Below, piece by piece: positions 47,010 to 57,260 of a stretch of 64,000 bases of DNA. Below the pieces are notes generated by a model that saw only the letters and a list, made by a program, of their open reading frames with translations, had not been told where the DNA came from and made no database searches. Position numbers and translations under genes: made by a program. Origin of the DNA: Isoetes taiwanensis (Eukaryota; Streptophyta; Lycopodiopsida; Isoetales; Isoetaceae); NCBI GenBank assembly GCA_021234155.1, contig JAJEKV010000003.1:28875166-28939165 (forward strand), given 5' to 3'. Numbering within the stretch: position 1 is the first letter of the stretch; each line of letters begins with the position of its first letter.

Positions 47010-47225
47010 ATGCCTTTCTCGACTCACGCGAGTAGCGAAAGGCATGCTTGTCTGTTGATGAGACCATTTGTATGTTTGATTGTGTGGCCCGGATGCGACC
47101 ACAATGTATTATGATGATGCTTCTACGTTGCGTTTCACGGGCCTTTCACTTTCGCGGAGTGAGATTGGCAACTTGGTTGTACTTTCACTTTTATGGGCCT
47201 TTCTGACTCGCGAGTCGAAAGACAC
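47010..47225. repeat. Degenerate palindromes downstream of the plus-strand gene
   Basis: GCCTTTCTCGACTCACGCGA...GCGAAAGGC (about 47009-47043), CCTTTCACTTTCGCGGAGTGA (47141-47161) and CCTTTCTGACTCGCGAGTCGAAAG (47202-47221, slightly longer). Each has an outer GGCCTTTC-type arm. A last trace, CTCGACTTCGCTAACCCGAAAA, lies at about 47968. Confidence 0.7.
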
Positions 47226-48109
47226 TACTCCGTCATTGGATGCGGTTGTATGGAATGAATGTTCTCCATTGTAATTTGATTTCAACATTCTTTTCTTCGT
47301 TTTGACTAATGGCACCGTAATTGTTAATCATACTCTCCTTGCTCCGGGTGGTTCGAGCCTGAGTCCGACACCGCCACGGATCCCTTCGGGCATCCGCGAG
47401 GAGACCGCTCCAGGCGACGCAGATCCCACTCAAAGGCGGAAAGAAATACCGTTCAGCACGGATCCGGTCACGCTACACTCTTGCCCGGCCTTTGGGATAA
47501 AGGTTGCTTTCGGGAATTGAGAGGTTGCTTCGCTACACCACAGGGATAAAGAAACGGCCGAAGAACAAAGAAAGTCGGGGAAGCTCAAAGCATCTTGCAA
47601 GCATTGCATAACATCCACGGAGGTTGGCGAAGGAGCATATTGATGGAAAGGCTGCGGGGGGAGTGGAGAAAGTCGAGGTGGGCGAGTCGGCGGTAGCTCG
47701 AGAGGCACCTCCACGTGAGGCATTCCACACCCTTGAGTTGCCCCAAGGCTTCACGGTCGGCGTGAAAGAAGCTAGTTAATCCCCTAAGGTGGACCACCTC
47801 ACGAAGATGATGTAAGCTGTAGTGGCAAGACCACCATGGTCTCTGGCGTCCAGATGTAAAATACATTGTACTGTTCAATTTATTAATAAAAATTCTTTTT
47901 TCAACTAGATCTTTGGTTTCAAACTTTAATGAATTTCCTTTGTTTTGATTTGCATTGTTCTTGTTCTCGACTTCGCTAACCCGAAAAGCTGCGACAAAGC
48001 TTGAATCACGAGTTTTATTCAAAAATTCGAATTAAGGATAGTTTTCGGGTCGGGGTGCTCCTTTTTGTGTAAATTAACAGGGTTACGGAAAAAAGTGGGA
48101 ATGGAATGA
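47226..48109. other. Right end of the element, no gene recognised
   Basis: GC-rich until about 47750, then AT-rich to the right TIR. Frames of about 70-145 codons on both strands show no domain. Wording such as GGCGGTAGCTCGAGAGGCA suggests more decayed coding DNA, but no family is recognised. Confidence 0.4.
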
Positions 48110-48134
48110 GTCCCACTTTAATTAAATACGACTT
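48110..48134. repeat. Right 25-bp terminal inverted repeat
   Basis: Exact reverse complement of 34738-34762; ends ...AATTAAATACGACTT. AAGC follows at once. Confidence 0.95.
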
Positions 48135-48138
48135 AAGC
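48135..48138. repeat. Target-site duplication AAGC, right
   Basis: Identical to 34734-34737. The empty site would read ...GATTTGTAAGCTCGATTTGG.... Confidence 0.75.
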
Positions 48139-49080
48139 TCGATTTGGTTAAGAATAGGAGATTTGCAAGCTCAAGAAACAAAGGACAAAATGCCAGAAGC
48201 ATAGAGGGGATTTAATCTGCTGCTGCTGCAAATGAAAGAGTCAGACTGAAGCTCTCAAGTTTGGACAAAAGCTTTGCAAACAAAAGATTCCACTGAAGCT
48301 CTATCGGCCATTGAAAGGAAAATCTCTCTTTGGGACCCAAACCATCTACAACTAGTGCAAGGTTAAAAAATGGTTATAGAAAACATAATCTAGATGATTC
48401 CTAGGGAGCTTTTTGGTGCGGATCGTCTGGACTCTCCCTCTACGGTGAGGCGGCCGTGCAAAGGTCATGGCGTTGTTTGACTTGGGGAAGGGTGCCAACT
48501 TCGGCGCTCAACAAGAAGCTGCCCCGACCATTCTAATGCTAACTCTTTGTTCTAAATCTTGTCCAGAAAAATTCAAAAAATTGGCCTGTATGCTAATGAT
48601 GACTTAGGAAGCCAGCTGACAAAAAATCAGAATTTTATTTCGTACTATGCATTAATTACAAATTGATGAATATCTTGCTCTTTGCAAAAGTGGCCCTTGA
48701 CTTCCAATTGCCACATCGGAGAGAGAACAAATCAAACTCTATTCGCCCGATTGCTTCATGTTCTCAACTTCGGACTTCTCGGCCATGTCCCAAGTGCAAA
48801 AGACCAAGACTCGACTTCCAGAATGCAAACACTTCAAGAACTGGCAATTCACAGGGTCTGGCCTTTGGATCGTGGCATAATTCATGGGATATTCCCTCTC
48901 CACACATCCTATCCGCTGTTGACCTGATTTTAAAGGGGGCGCTTGAGGGCCAGACACCATGGGTTACAATAATATAATGGTGCATCAAGATAGTATAGAA
49001 GCATACTGGTAATCTATACAATACGATGTTATACTAATACAATAGAATACTGCACAACTCAAACATAGCAGCATCATTCT
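48139..49080. other. Right flank of the element, non-coding
   Basis: No gene was recognised. A 104-codon frame at 48663-48977 (+) lacks any recognisable domain. Confidence 0.45.
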
Positions 49081-49084
49081 AATA

Positions 49085-49262
49085 TGACATGAGCTTGGGG
49101 AATCGAACCCCAGTTCCAATCCGATGCTCAGGGCTTAAACTTATCTGAAGCTTCACAATCCAGTTTAATTAATGATCCTGATACAGCTCAGACTTGCAAC
49201 AGACCAGGGCTTGGGAAACCGAACCCCAACAACCATCCTATGGCCTTGGCTTACCCGATGAA
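49085..49262 (-). mobile_element. Two tRNA-derived SINE-like heads in tandem
   Basis: On the minus strand a box-B word GGTTCGATTCC (49109-49099) is preceded by TTAAGCCCTGAGCATCGG. A diverged second copy has GGTTCGGTTTCC (49225-49214), preceded by GGGTAAGCCAAGGCCATAGG. The layout resembles the polymerase III promoter of plant SINEs. No full cloverleaf or element ends could be drawn. Confidence 0.35.
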
Positions 49263-50733
49263 CCAGCCTTTGAAGATCTTCAACAAGTTCTTCTATGGCA
49301 GCGATCTGGCTGGTGCTCAAATACAATAAAACCTGATTATGCAAAACCCTCAAGGCAAGAACCGCAGTTATCACGAAACCCCTCAAGGCAAAAACATTGG
49401 TGAAAACACAAGGCAATCTGTCTCTCCTTTCATCTGTATTACAGAAGAAAAACCCTCATCGAATATGTGCCATTGAATGCCATTTTGCAGTTCTACAAAG
49501 TAGATGAATATACTACAAACTGTAAATAGTAGTAAGAAACTTATGCATGCAGCTGCCGAGACTACTGCTGCCATGAACCACTGCTGCTATGAACCACAAG
49601 GGAAAAAATAAACATAGCCCAAAGCACCTAAATCACTGCCAGAAGCTGTTTTGCTGCCAAATCGCAAACCAGAAAATTTTGGCTTCTAGATTAAAGCTCA
49701 GAAACTCTATTTTGTCTTAAGAACTTAGATCAACACGAACATAGAGCCAGCAGCGCATTAGGAGCCCCGAATTCGTTCCAATATCCTTTCAAAAGAACCA
49801 AATCGCTCCGCCAAACCGCACAGAAAGTAAACTAAGGGCACAAAATCAAATAAAAAAAACAGAGCAAAGCGAGGCAATCACCAAATCGACATAAAAGTTT
49901 TTATCTGCGATCTAGCAAACAAAACATTGGAAGCATAGATTGAACAGACGAGATTGTCTCTTCTTGCAAAAATGAGCATGTGGTTCCATCAATCCAATTC
50001 GGTTTAAATACAAGGCTCTGGGTACCCAGGAAATCCGGCTCACTCTCCGGCTTCTAATTACGGCCTGAAACAGATCGCTGGTCTTTATACCTAAGGGAAA
50101 CGCCCAGCCTTTGGCTGTGGCTGGCGCAACCTACTTCTGGGCTTATACTGAAGCAAAAGGGTGCGAGATAAATCCGGCAGGTGAAGAGAAATAAGAGACC
50201 TTTCAAATCGAATGCTCAAACACAGCGCGCTTGAGCTTTCAAATTGAATGTTGAAGCAGAAGAAGACGTGGCCACAGCAGAGTTTGAACTTCCCTTGTTT
50301 TGCAAACGGCCCATACCTTGGCGCATCCAATCCGCCATAGCCTGCCGCATATCACCTGCGCTCTGATTAGAAATTATGTGCCCCAGGCACACGCGGCCAT
50401 CTGCACGAACGGACCATCAATCCCTCACAAATAAACCCTAAATGCTTCTATTTCGAATCCAAGATGCCATCGTCAACAATGTACGTATGCTCATACGAAT
50501 ACAACAAAAAACCATTAACAATCATATGTTATAAAAATACGCTTTTTGATTGTGCAAACAATATTGTATATGACAGCCATATTTATTTTGCAACTAGTGC
50601 GGAAAAGGCCTAAACATACGGTTTGTGATTTAGGCCACATTATCGTCTAAACTCCTTTTAAAACAATTGGAGAAACTTTCTTTTTTATTTTCTCTTATTT
50701 GTGGACGTCCAATTAGCGTATTCTGTATTCTGT
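49263..50733. other. Non-coding stretch, nothing firm
   Basis: Mixed sequence. A GC-richer part (49990-50340) could be a promoter or leader, but no coding region follows in either direction. Confidence 0.4.
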
Positions 50734-50763
50734 ACTAGTAACAATGCCCAGCGTTGCTGGGCA
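50734..50763 (-). mobile_element. Helitron-type 3' terminus with perfect hairpin
   Basis: TGCCCAGC, a 3-nt loop and GCTGGGCA (50745-50763) form a perfect 8-bp stem. Reading on the minus strand, CTAG then T follow at 50738-50734. This is a canonical plant Helitron 3' end, with the body to the right. Confidence 0.7.
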
Positions 50764-50942
50764 TAAGTTGGGAGCCTGAAAATGTTTTGGTCGAATGAGA
50801 AAATCGTCTAATAATAATCGAATTTTTGTATCCCACCCCAATGTTGTTGGGCATAAGTTGGTTGAAAATGTTTTGGCCGAATGAGAAAAACGTATAATAA
50901 TAATCCAGTTTTGTATCCAACCCCATACTGGGATTTAAGAAA
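50761..50942. repeat. Tandem duplication of about 85 bp next to the Helitron end
   Basis: GGGCATAAGTTGG...GAATGAGAAAA...TAATAATAATC...TTTGTATCCCACCCC is repeated from about 50850 with variants. The second copy begins with a degraded hairpin (AATGTTGTTGGGCATAAG). Confidence 0.75.
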
Positions 50943-50961
50943 TTGAGGGCGACTTAATATC

Positions 50962-50991
50962 TCCTCTCCCTCCCTCCCTCCCTCCCTCCCT
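50962..50991. repeat. TCCC microsatellite
   Basis: About seven tandem CTCC/CCCT tetranucleotides on the plus strand. Confidence 0.9.
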
Positions 50992-53956
50992 TCGCTCATA
51001 TTACCTAGATCCAAATCAATAAGCATAACATTGATTTGATGCTTGATGCTCTTTGAGATGCCTTCATTGATGTGTTTCTTTTCTTTTCCTTGCTTGATCG
51101 TCTAGGGATAGATATGTTGTCTTAAGTTGCATTGACACCTAGGAGATTATAAGATGCATCGCCCTTACTTGATGCTCTAGAAATAGCTCATCTTAAAGTT
51201 GTAGATGTGGTGAAATGCATCTCCATTGATATAACTAAAAACAAAACATTTCTGACGTTTAAACTTGAGTTCATGTGCGTGCAACATGTGCACAATATTT
51301 GATATTAAATATTCTTTCATAAACCTTGAACGGTTTCTTGCACATTAACTTATAGGTATACTTGACTCCTATAGGTATTTATTAACCTATAGGTATTATA
51401 AATGGCTTGAATGCGATGTTACCTTTGCGATGGATGGCTTGGTTAAATAAGAAGTTGCATTCTTGAAGATTTACTAATGATGATCTGGAATATTGTCGTA
51501 GTTGCAACATCTATATGTGATACGTATTGCTTCTCCTACATAATGCATGTTAATGATGCAACATTGAAGCTATAATTTTGTGCAATACCTTAAAACAACA
51601 CTTTATCTTTTGCGATATATTTAGGCAATGCTTTTGGGGCAAGTACTTTATCGATGGTCCTATTAAATAGCGCTATATTTTATCTCGATAGATTGAAGAA
51701 GAAGCACACTATGCATTTGAGTTGTTGTTCGGGTTTTCTTTATCTTCTTTAAGTATGCTATTTTGTTTTTCATTATTCCACGATTGTGAATTTATATATG
51801 GTACATCTTAGATTGGGACTGGAGTTAGATCACCTTCCATTTGTGTTACATGTGTTTAATGGGAGCTATTCCAACAATGGGCATTGGCCTTTAACAATTG
51901 TCTTGGATCTAGGTCATAATAGCCAAATTTGTAGAAAACTTTAAGTTAACAAGGTCGAATTCTAATGCACATCATTACCCATGGGTATGTTGCTCAAGTG
52001 TTGGTGATGTCTTGCTACAATATTGCAATGCCTTGCTATTAGTTGCAAGTCTTTTCCTATTGTTTACGGTCTTGGCACCACAATTGCGGGACCCCAAACA
52101 TAGGGCTGAGATACCTATTCTATATATGCAAAATGCATGGATAAATAAGCGGTATTGTAGGCATGCGTTAGCTTGAATGGCCGAAGGAGATTTTCAAGTG
52201 AAACAAAAAAAAATAGAGATGATCTTTTTCCATGTTGGTTTTGAGGTCCAAAGCTTGAACATGTAGCTCGAATACACCTCTTTACAATCTGATATGACCT
52301 CAAGGCGAGTAAATAGTTTTATAATGCCATAGGCATTAACGGATTGTCTACATTCATTGAAGCAAACATAGATCCCGTTACTTTGTTTGCATGTTGTTTA
52401 AATTTGTTCAAGCGCAATAGCATCCTTGATACAGCGATATCGACCAAATTCCTGTTCAAGTGGCGACTTACAAATCCAACTTCCGGCAATCCGCGGATAG
52501 GATAAAGCCGCGGTTTCGGTACCAAGGATTTATGCAGTTCAAGATTGTTTTGTGATTATACAAAATTTGAGATTTACCTTGGGAAACTTTCAAGAGTAGT
52601 TTTGAAAATATTATATCTTATTTGAGCTAGTAAAGTAAACTCATAGCTTCACCGGTAAGAACCCACGCATAAAATCACAAACTCGTCCATACTTTGTCTA
52701 AAATGGTCCTCCGTCCATTAGTCTTTCTAACATTTCAAATACATGGCATGCTATGATAGTTTGAGAAATAAAAAGTCTGTCTAGAAAAATTCATTTACTG
52801 TGGGCATCATTGGCTTAATCGGTGAAGGTGATTCGAACATTTTGTGCAAAAGAATTGTAAATAAAGACATGGAGGTCCTTCACCCGAGTAAGCGTCTACG
52901 CCATTCAATTAAAGCCATACATATTAACCCAACTTCTGTAGAAGTTCCAACATGCGTCTGATCAGCGACATCCTAAGTTGGCCCTAGTAAGCGGATGCTA
53001 TGAATCATTAGCGAAGACATCCATGCATTACATGAATCACGGACAAAGGATTAGTTTCACGACACTAAGGATAGAGGGCGCATTCTACATACATTTATGT
53101 CATGATACATGATTAGGTTAGAATCTGACTTCAAAGAATCCGTGATATTGTTGGCTGAAAAAAGAGAGCGTCGAGAGATCAAACTCTAGCTCCATCAAAC
53201 TATGAAATGAAGTGCTAATTTTTACATGGGAAACAACACCTACCTTGCAAGAATAGAGTTTCTTTGCATTTCATAACTCTCCACTTCGAGAAAAAGAGGC
53301 CCTAACCCGGAAGGTGTATCATCGACCCTCCGAGTTGGTGAAGAATCTCCAATATGGCAACATTTCCACCTTGAGGAATCTTCCACTTATACCATCCATG
53401 TCAAACGGTTCCAAGTAGAAGCTGCAATAATAATGTTGCGGGGAGAAAGATTGACTCCACGACACGGAATGACCGAGTTTAGCATTTGCTCATGCTTCTC
53501 TCTAATCGAAATGCATGGGCCATTCTTTGTGGCAAACTATGACGAGAAATCCTTTATAAAACTCCTCTAGAAACCTCACATGCATTATGGTGTCCCTCGG
53601 GCATCAATATCTTAGACTAAAAGCGAAGAGTAAGTCTTCTAATCCATTTCTTGTAGCAATTGTCCTAAAGCTAAAAAAGGAACAAATCACGATGATCCAG
53701 GAATGGATGGAGAAGCGAAGCTCGATGGTTGCCATGGCTGCACCATAGCTCTAACCCTATAGAGCTAACCCTATATGGCTGGGCTCTAATTTTGTATGGA
53801 TGGAAAAGCGAACTCTAACCCTATAGAGCCAGAAACGGAAGAGCTAAGAAAAACCTAAGAAAATCGTGGAAACAACCGACCGTTCGATCTAGACAAAATA
53901 ATGTAGACCGTCAGATTTAGGGCGTGGTCCATTACTTGCAGTAAAACATTATAATA

Positions 53957-56614
53957 CTAGTTAAGGTGCCCGGCGTTCTTTGAAACACAGGTTAAGTCGT
54001 AATGTTGGGGACCTATAAATGATAAGGCTACATTGCAAAATGACACGGTGAGCATTGTTGGGCTAGGAGGCGATTGTAAACTTGTAAGCGATGGACTATT
54101 ATCATGTTTATGAACAATACAAAATAAACTTGAATCACTATATGCCAGACAATGGACATGTTCATTTTCACATAATTGTTTCATTCTTCTTTATTATTTG
54201 AGAATGATGAAACATTAATTACTTATTCTCCACCATTTCAGAATGATGAAACTAACATAAAATCTTAATGTAAATTGATTTGATTTTAAAGATCATTCAT
54301 TGTTAACAACATTGACATGTCGTTAATAGACATATTAAATCATGAGCATTTTATTATAGCACTTTAGATAGTAAAACATGCATAAATGCGGGAGAAAAAT
54401 AACCCTATAATAGACCAAAACTATTGTTTCAAAGCAGGGCTATGCATTGGCCTTTTATTATGGTGAGACCAAAACTATTGTTTCAAAGCAGGCTATGCAT
54501 TGGCCTATTATTATAAGCTGATATGTTAATGTTAATACTTGTATTGTTTTAGGGATGAGCTATGTCATTATAATATACGCTAGAGAGAACTATCAAATAT
54601 TACTTTCCATTTTTTAATATGTTGGCGGTTATGCATGACATATAATCCTTGTGCAAAAGCGCATAATATATTGGAGGGTCCTAAGACGAGAAAAAAGAAT
54701 TGAAATTCAAAAATCTACCTCCTTAACATCATAATATTTTTTTCTTCTCTTGTGATCATTCTGATTTAAGATCGCATGAACACCACTGATAGAATGAATA
54801 TCGCACAATCACGGCCAAATATCAAATGGCAAAATCGCTTCTTTTCACAAAGCCTCCCTTGGCTCTCAATTATATCATACAAACTACACTAACACAACTC
54901 GTGATCAAATACCGAAACAATTACCTCCTTAGAAGGTACGAAACATTCATCAACAATTACCTCCTTAGAAGGTACAAGCTGCCGAAGCGTTTGGATAGCT
55001 TTCACATGACATTCACTTCCAACCTATATGCCTTTGCTATTTTTTGCAATTAGATTGTGTAGACAATCTATAGTCTTCGCCATAATCTAATGCTCATATT
55101 GCATGCGGCTCTGTTTGCAAAAGTAGAATCCACTTTCATGCTAACCTTATAAGATCATGTGTAGCGGGTGTTCTAGCAGATGATTGATTGGGAATGTTGA
55201 AACTACTTGCGATTGCCTTGTACTTTCAATCGACACTACTTAGAATCATAGATTGTATAGTTGTTCTATGTCCACTTGTTTGCCTCCATTGTGTCTATAT
55301 CACGTAACAACAAAATAAATATAGATCAACTATGAATGAAAAAAATGTCAATTTATGTCAACTTGAACGAGGGAAGGGAATGTTGAAAATACTTCGACTA
55401 GTTGCCTTCTACACTTCATGGACACTTCGGTTTGCTTCCTCACGAACACAAAGCCGGCACCCATTAACTATGTGAAATATTTAAGATCGCCGAGAGCTGA
55501 AAACTCTAGGACCTGAAGCATGTAACATGGATCGTCTTTGTCACTTTTTGTTGGTGCTTTGGCTATAAGCGAGACAACCAATTTGCTTTCGGTGTTCGGA
55601 CAACCAATTTACTTGGTACTTTGGCTATGGCACCTGACCAATTTGCTTTCCGGTTCTTGTTGTGTTTCAGCCATATGCACAAACATACACGAGAGAAGTC
55701 TTAATGTCAAATATGTTGCTATTGTGCCATGAGACAAAAACATGTTTATACGTTTGCTCAAATAGGGGCCAAGAAAAGACCAGCGAATTAGGCGAGAATC
55801 CTGCAATGGCTGCCCCTTTTAAGTTGATAGTTTGGCCCTGAGGGCGACCCGATTTACTTTCATTCTCTTTTGTAAGAAGAGGCAATTTTGGTTTGCAGCC
55901 ATATGCACTTGTGCTTCTCTGCTCTCATCACCGAGAACCAAATGAGTAACAAAACTACGGAAAAAAATACGAAACATAAGGAAATCTGCTTTATCCATAA
56001 TCATTCCGGCATAAAGAACTTTGTGCAAGCTTCAAAGTACGCAAATTGGAAGTCTCAAAAGAGCAAAGGAATTTTAAAGTCATACGCTCTGAGTCTCGAG
56101 AGAAGTCAAATCTGGGGCTGGGTTAGCGAAGATCATCATTCTAGTACTCAAAGCTATCTTCTTCATGCAAAAGGGAGCCGTTTGAAGAAAGCTCCCATGG
56201 CCAATTAAGACTGCTTTGCACTCCTGCAATGAAGCATCCGAAGCCTTTAACAAAATAAATAGGCCGATTTACACGGCCGATTTGCCCGCGATTTGCCATA
56301 GCCGATTCTTTATCTGCTCCACCTTCCCCATTTCTTGTGGCATACTATGGGAATGATGCATGTCGATTCTGTTGGTGGGAACAGAGGAAGAGAAAATTAC
56401 AACGAAACAAAAACCTAGCATCTCGGCCTTTAGATTGGGAATTGGGTGATGCCAAGCTTTGCCTCCATCGCCATAGGCGGGGAAGCCCTAAATCCTTAGA
56501 ACGAATCTCCATCAATCGGACCATTCGATCAATCCCCAGCCCTAGATCTAAGCCGTCAGATCTAGAGGCGAGGGTTTAAAACAGGACATACAACATAATT
56601 TTTATTATATAGGA
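53957..56614 (-). mobile_element. Non-autonomous Helitron, 2.66 kb, both ends visible
   Basis: The minus-strand 3' end is CTAG at 53960-53957, followed by T, with a degraded GC-rich stem (GTGCCCGGCG) inside. The minus-strand 5' end reads TCCTATATAATAAAAATTAT from 56614, with the required flanking A (T at 56615 on the plus strand). Insertion between A (53956) and T (56615) fits Helitron behaviour. No Rep or helicase coding was recognised. Inside are a 54-bp tandem duplication (54413-54519) and short unrecognised frames. Confidence 0.65.
54413..54519. repeat. 54-bp tandem duplication
   Basis: GACCAAAACTATTGTTTCAA starts both unit 1 (54413) and unit 2 (54467). They differ by a few bases and one deletion. 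Confidence 0.9.
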
Positions 56615-56618
56615 TAAA

Positions 56619-57260
56619 TCCTATATTATAAAATTATTGTGTATGTCTTCTTAAACCTAGCCCTAGGATTGGGCGGTGAATATATCATGCCACGTGGGCA
56701 TCATCTCACCCTTATTATTGTGGTGTAGTTGTCTTCTCCGTGGAGCGTCCGCCATAGCCATCCTCTGCTTGGCTTCGAGTAAGCTATTAGGGTTTTTTTC
56801 TTCCACGCGTAGGCGGGAGCGGTTTGGTTAAGCCCGGATGAATAAGGTGCGAGGAATCAAAGATAATGGTCTTTGTGTAGAAATCCGTGACTTATGGGCT
56901 GTGAAGGAGGAATGAATGTCTGCGGGCTTTGGGTTTTGATCGAATATTTGATTCGGCCTTAAAAGCAGGTTGTCTTTGCCTGAATTATGAATAGCCGCAT
57001 CAAAAGAAGACAAGGGTTCATCACATGATGTATTCTTTGGAGTTACGGCCGGATATCACATCGATTGTGAGTCGGGAGAATCGGGAGGAGAGTTTATATG
57101 AAAACAAGACTTTGATTGGCTTAATGTTGTCTTTGCTGGGTCGCGGATGGCCGCATCAAAAGAAGACAAGGGTGGTGTATTCTTTGGATTCTGGCCGATA
57201 CCACATCGGTTATTGGGTTGTGAGTCGAGGCCGGGACATTCTCTTGGCGACAAGGCTCTA
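56619..57260 (+). mobile_element. Helitron 5' terminus facing right (3' end not found)
   Basis: TCCTATATTATAAAATTATT begins at 56619 directly after A. It mirrors the minus-strand 5' terminus ending at 56614, leaving only TAAA between the two. Subterminal sequences (GTGTATGTCTTCTTAAACC and TACAACATA...GTTTTAAACC inverted) are also alike. No hairpin plus CTAG was found downstream, so the right boundary given is only the limit of the recognised repeat content. Confidence 0.5.
56998..57235. repeat. Diverged duplication, about 155-bp period
   Basis: CGCATCAAAAGAAGACAAGG at 56996 recurs at 57152. Both are followed by a GTATTCTTTGGA word, a GGCCG(G)ATA(T)CACATCG word and GTGAGTCG. Confidence 0.8.

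Larger units (their letters stand above)
34738..48134. mobile_element. 13.4-kb DNA transposon-like element with 25-bp TIRs
   Basis: The segment of 13,397 bp is bounded by a perfect 25-bp inverted repeat and flanked by a 4-bp direct duplication (AAGC). These are the hallmarks of cut-and-paste DNA transposition. It contains a minus-strand gene for a DUF7869-like protein (35.3-38.8 kb), a short AT-rich minisatellite and promoter-like gap (38.9-39.5 kb), and a GC-richer right half. The right half holds several hairpin repeat families and a frame-broken plus-strand gene (42.5-46.9 kb). The two genes diverge from about 39 kb. Composition changes from AT-rich flanks to markedly GC-richer DNA inside, most strongly at 39.1-47.8 kb. 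I do not know a named superfamily with this gene pair, TIR and 4-bp duplication. An alternative is that two unrelated inverted copies of a small element lie 13 kb apart, but the matching AAGC argues against that. Confidence 0.8.
50735..53955 (-). mobile_element. Probable Helitron, ends partly degraded
   Basis: The interval runs from the well-formed 3' terminus at 50735 to just before the next Helitron's 3' terminus at 53957. Sequence at 53878-53935 (CGACCGTTCGATC, then ACCGTCAGATTTAGGGCG) is similar to the subterminal sequence near the right end of the next element (CGGACCATTCGATC, then CCGTCAGATCTAGAGGCG at 56518-56572). It therefore probably carries a related 5' end that has lost the canonical TC. 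No Rep/helicase coding was recognised, so it would be non-autonomous. Confidence 0.4.
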
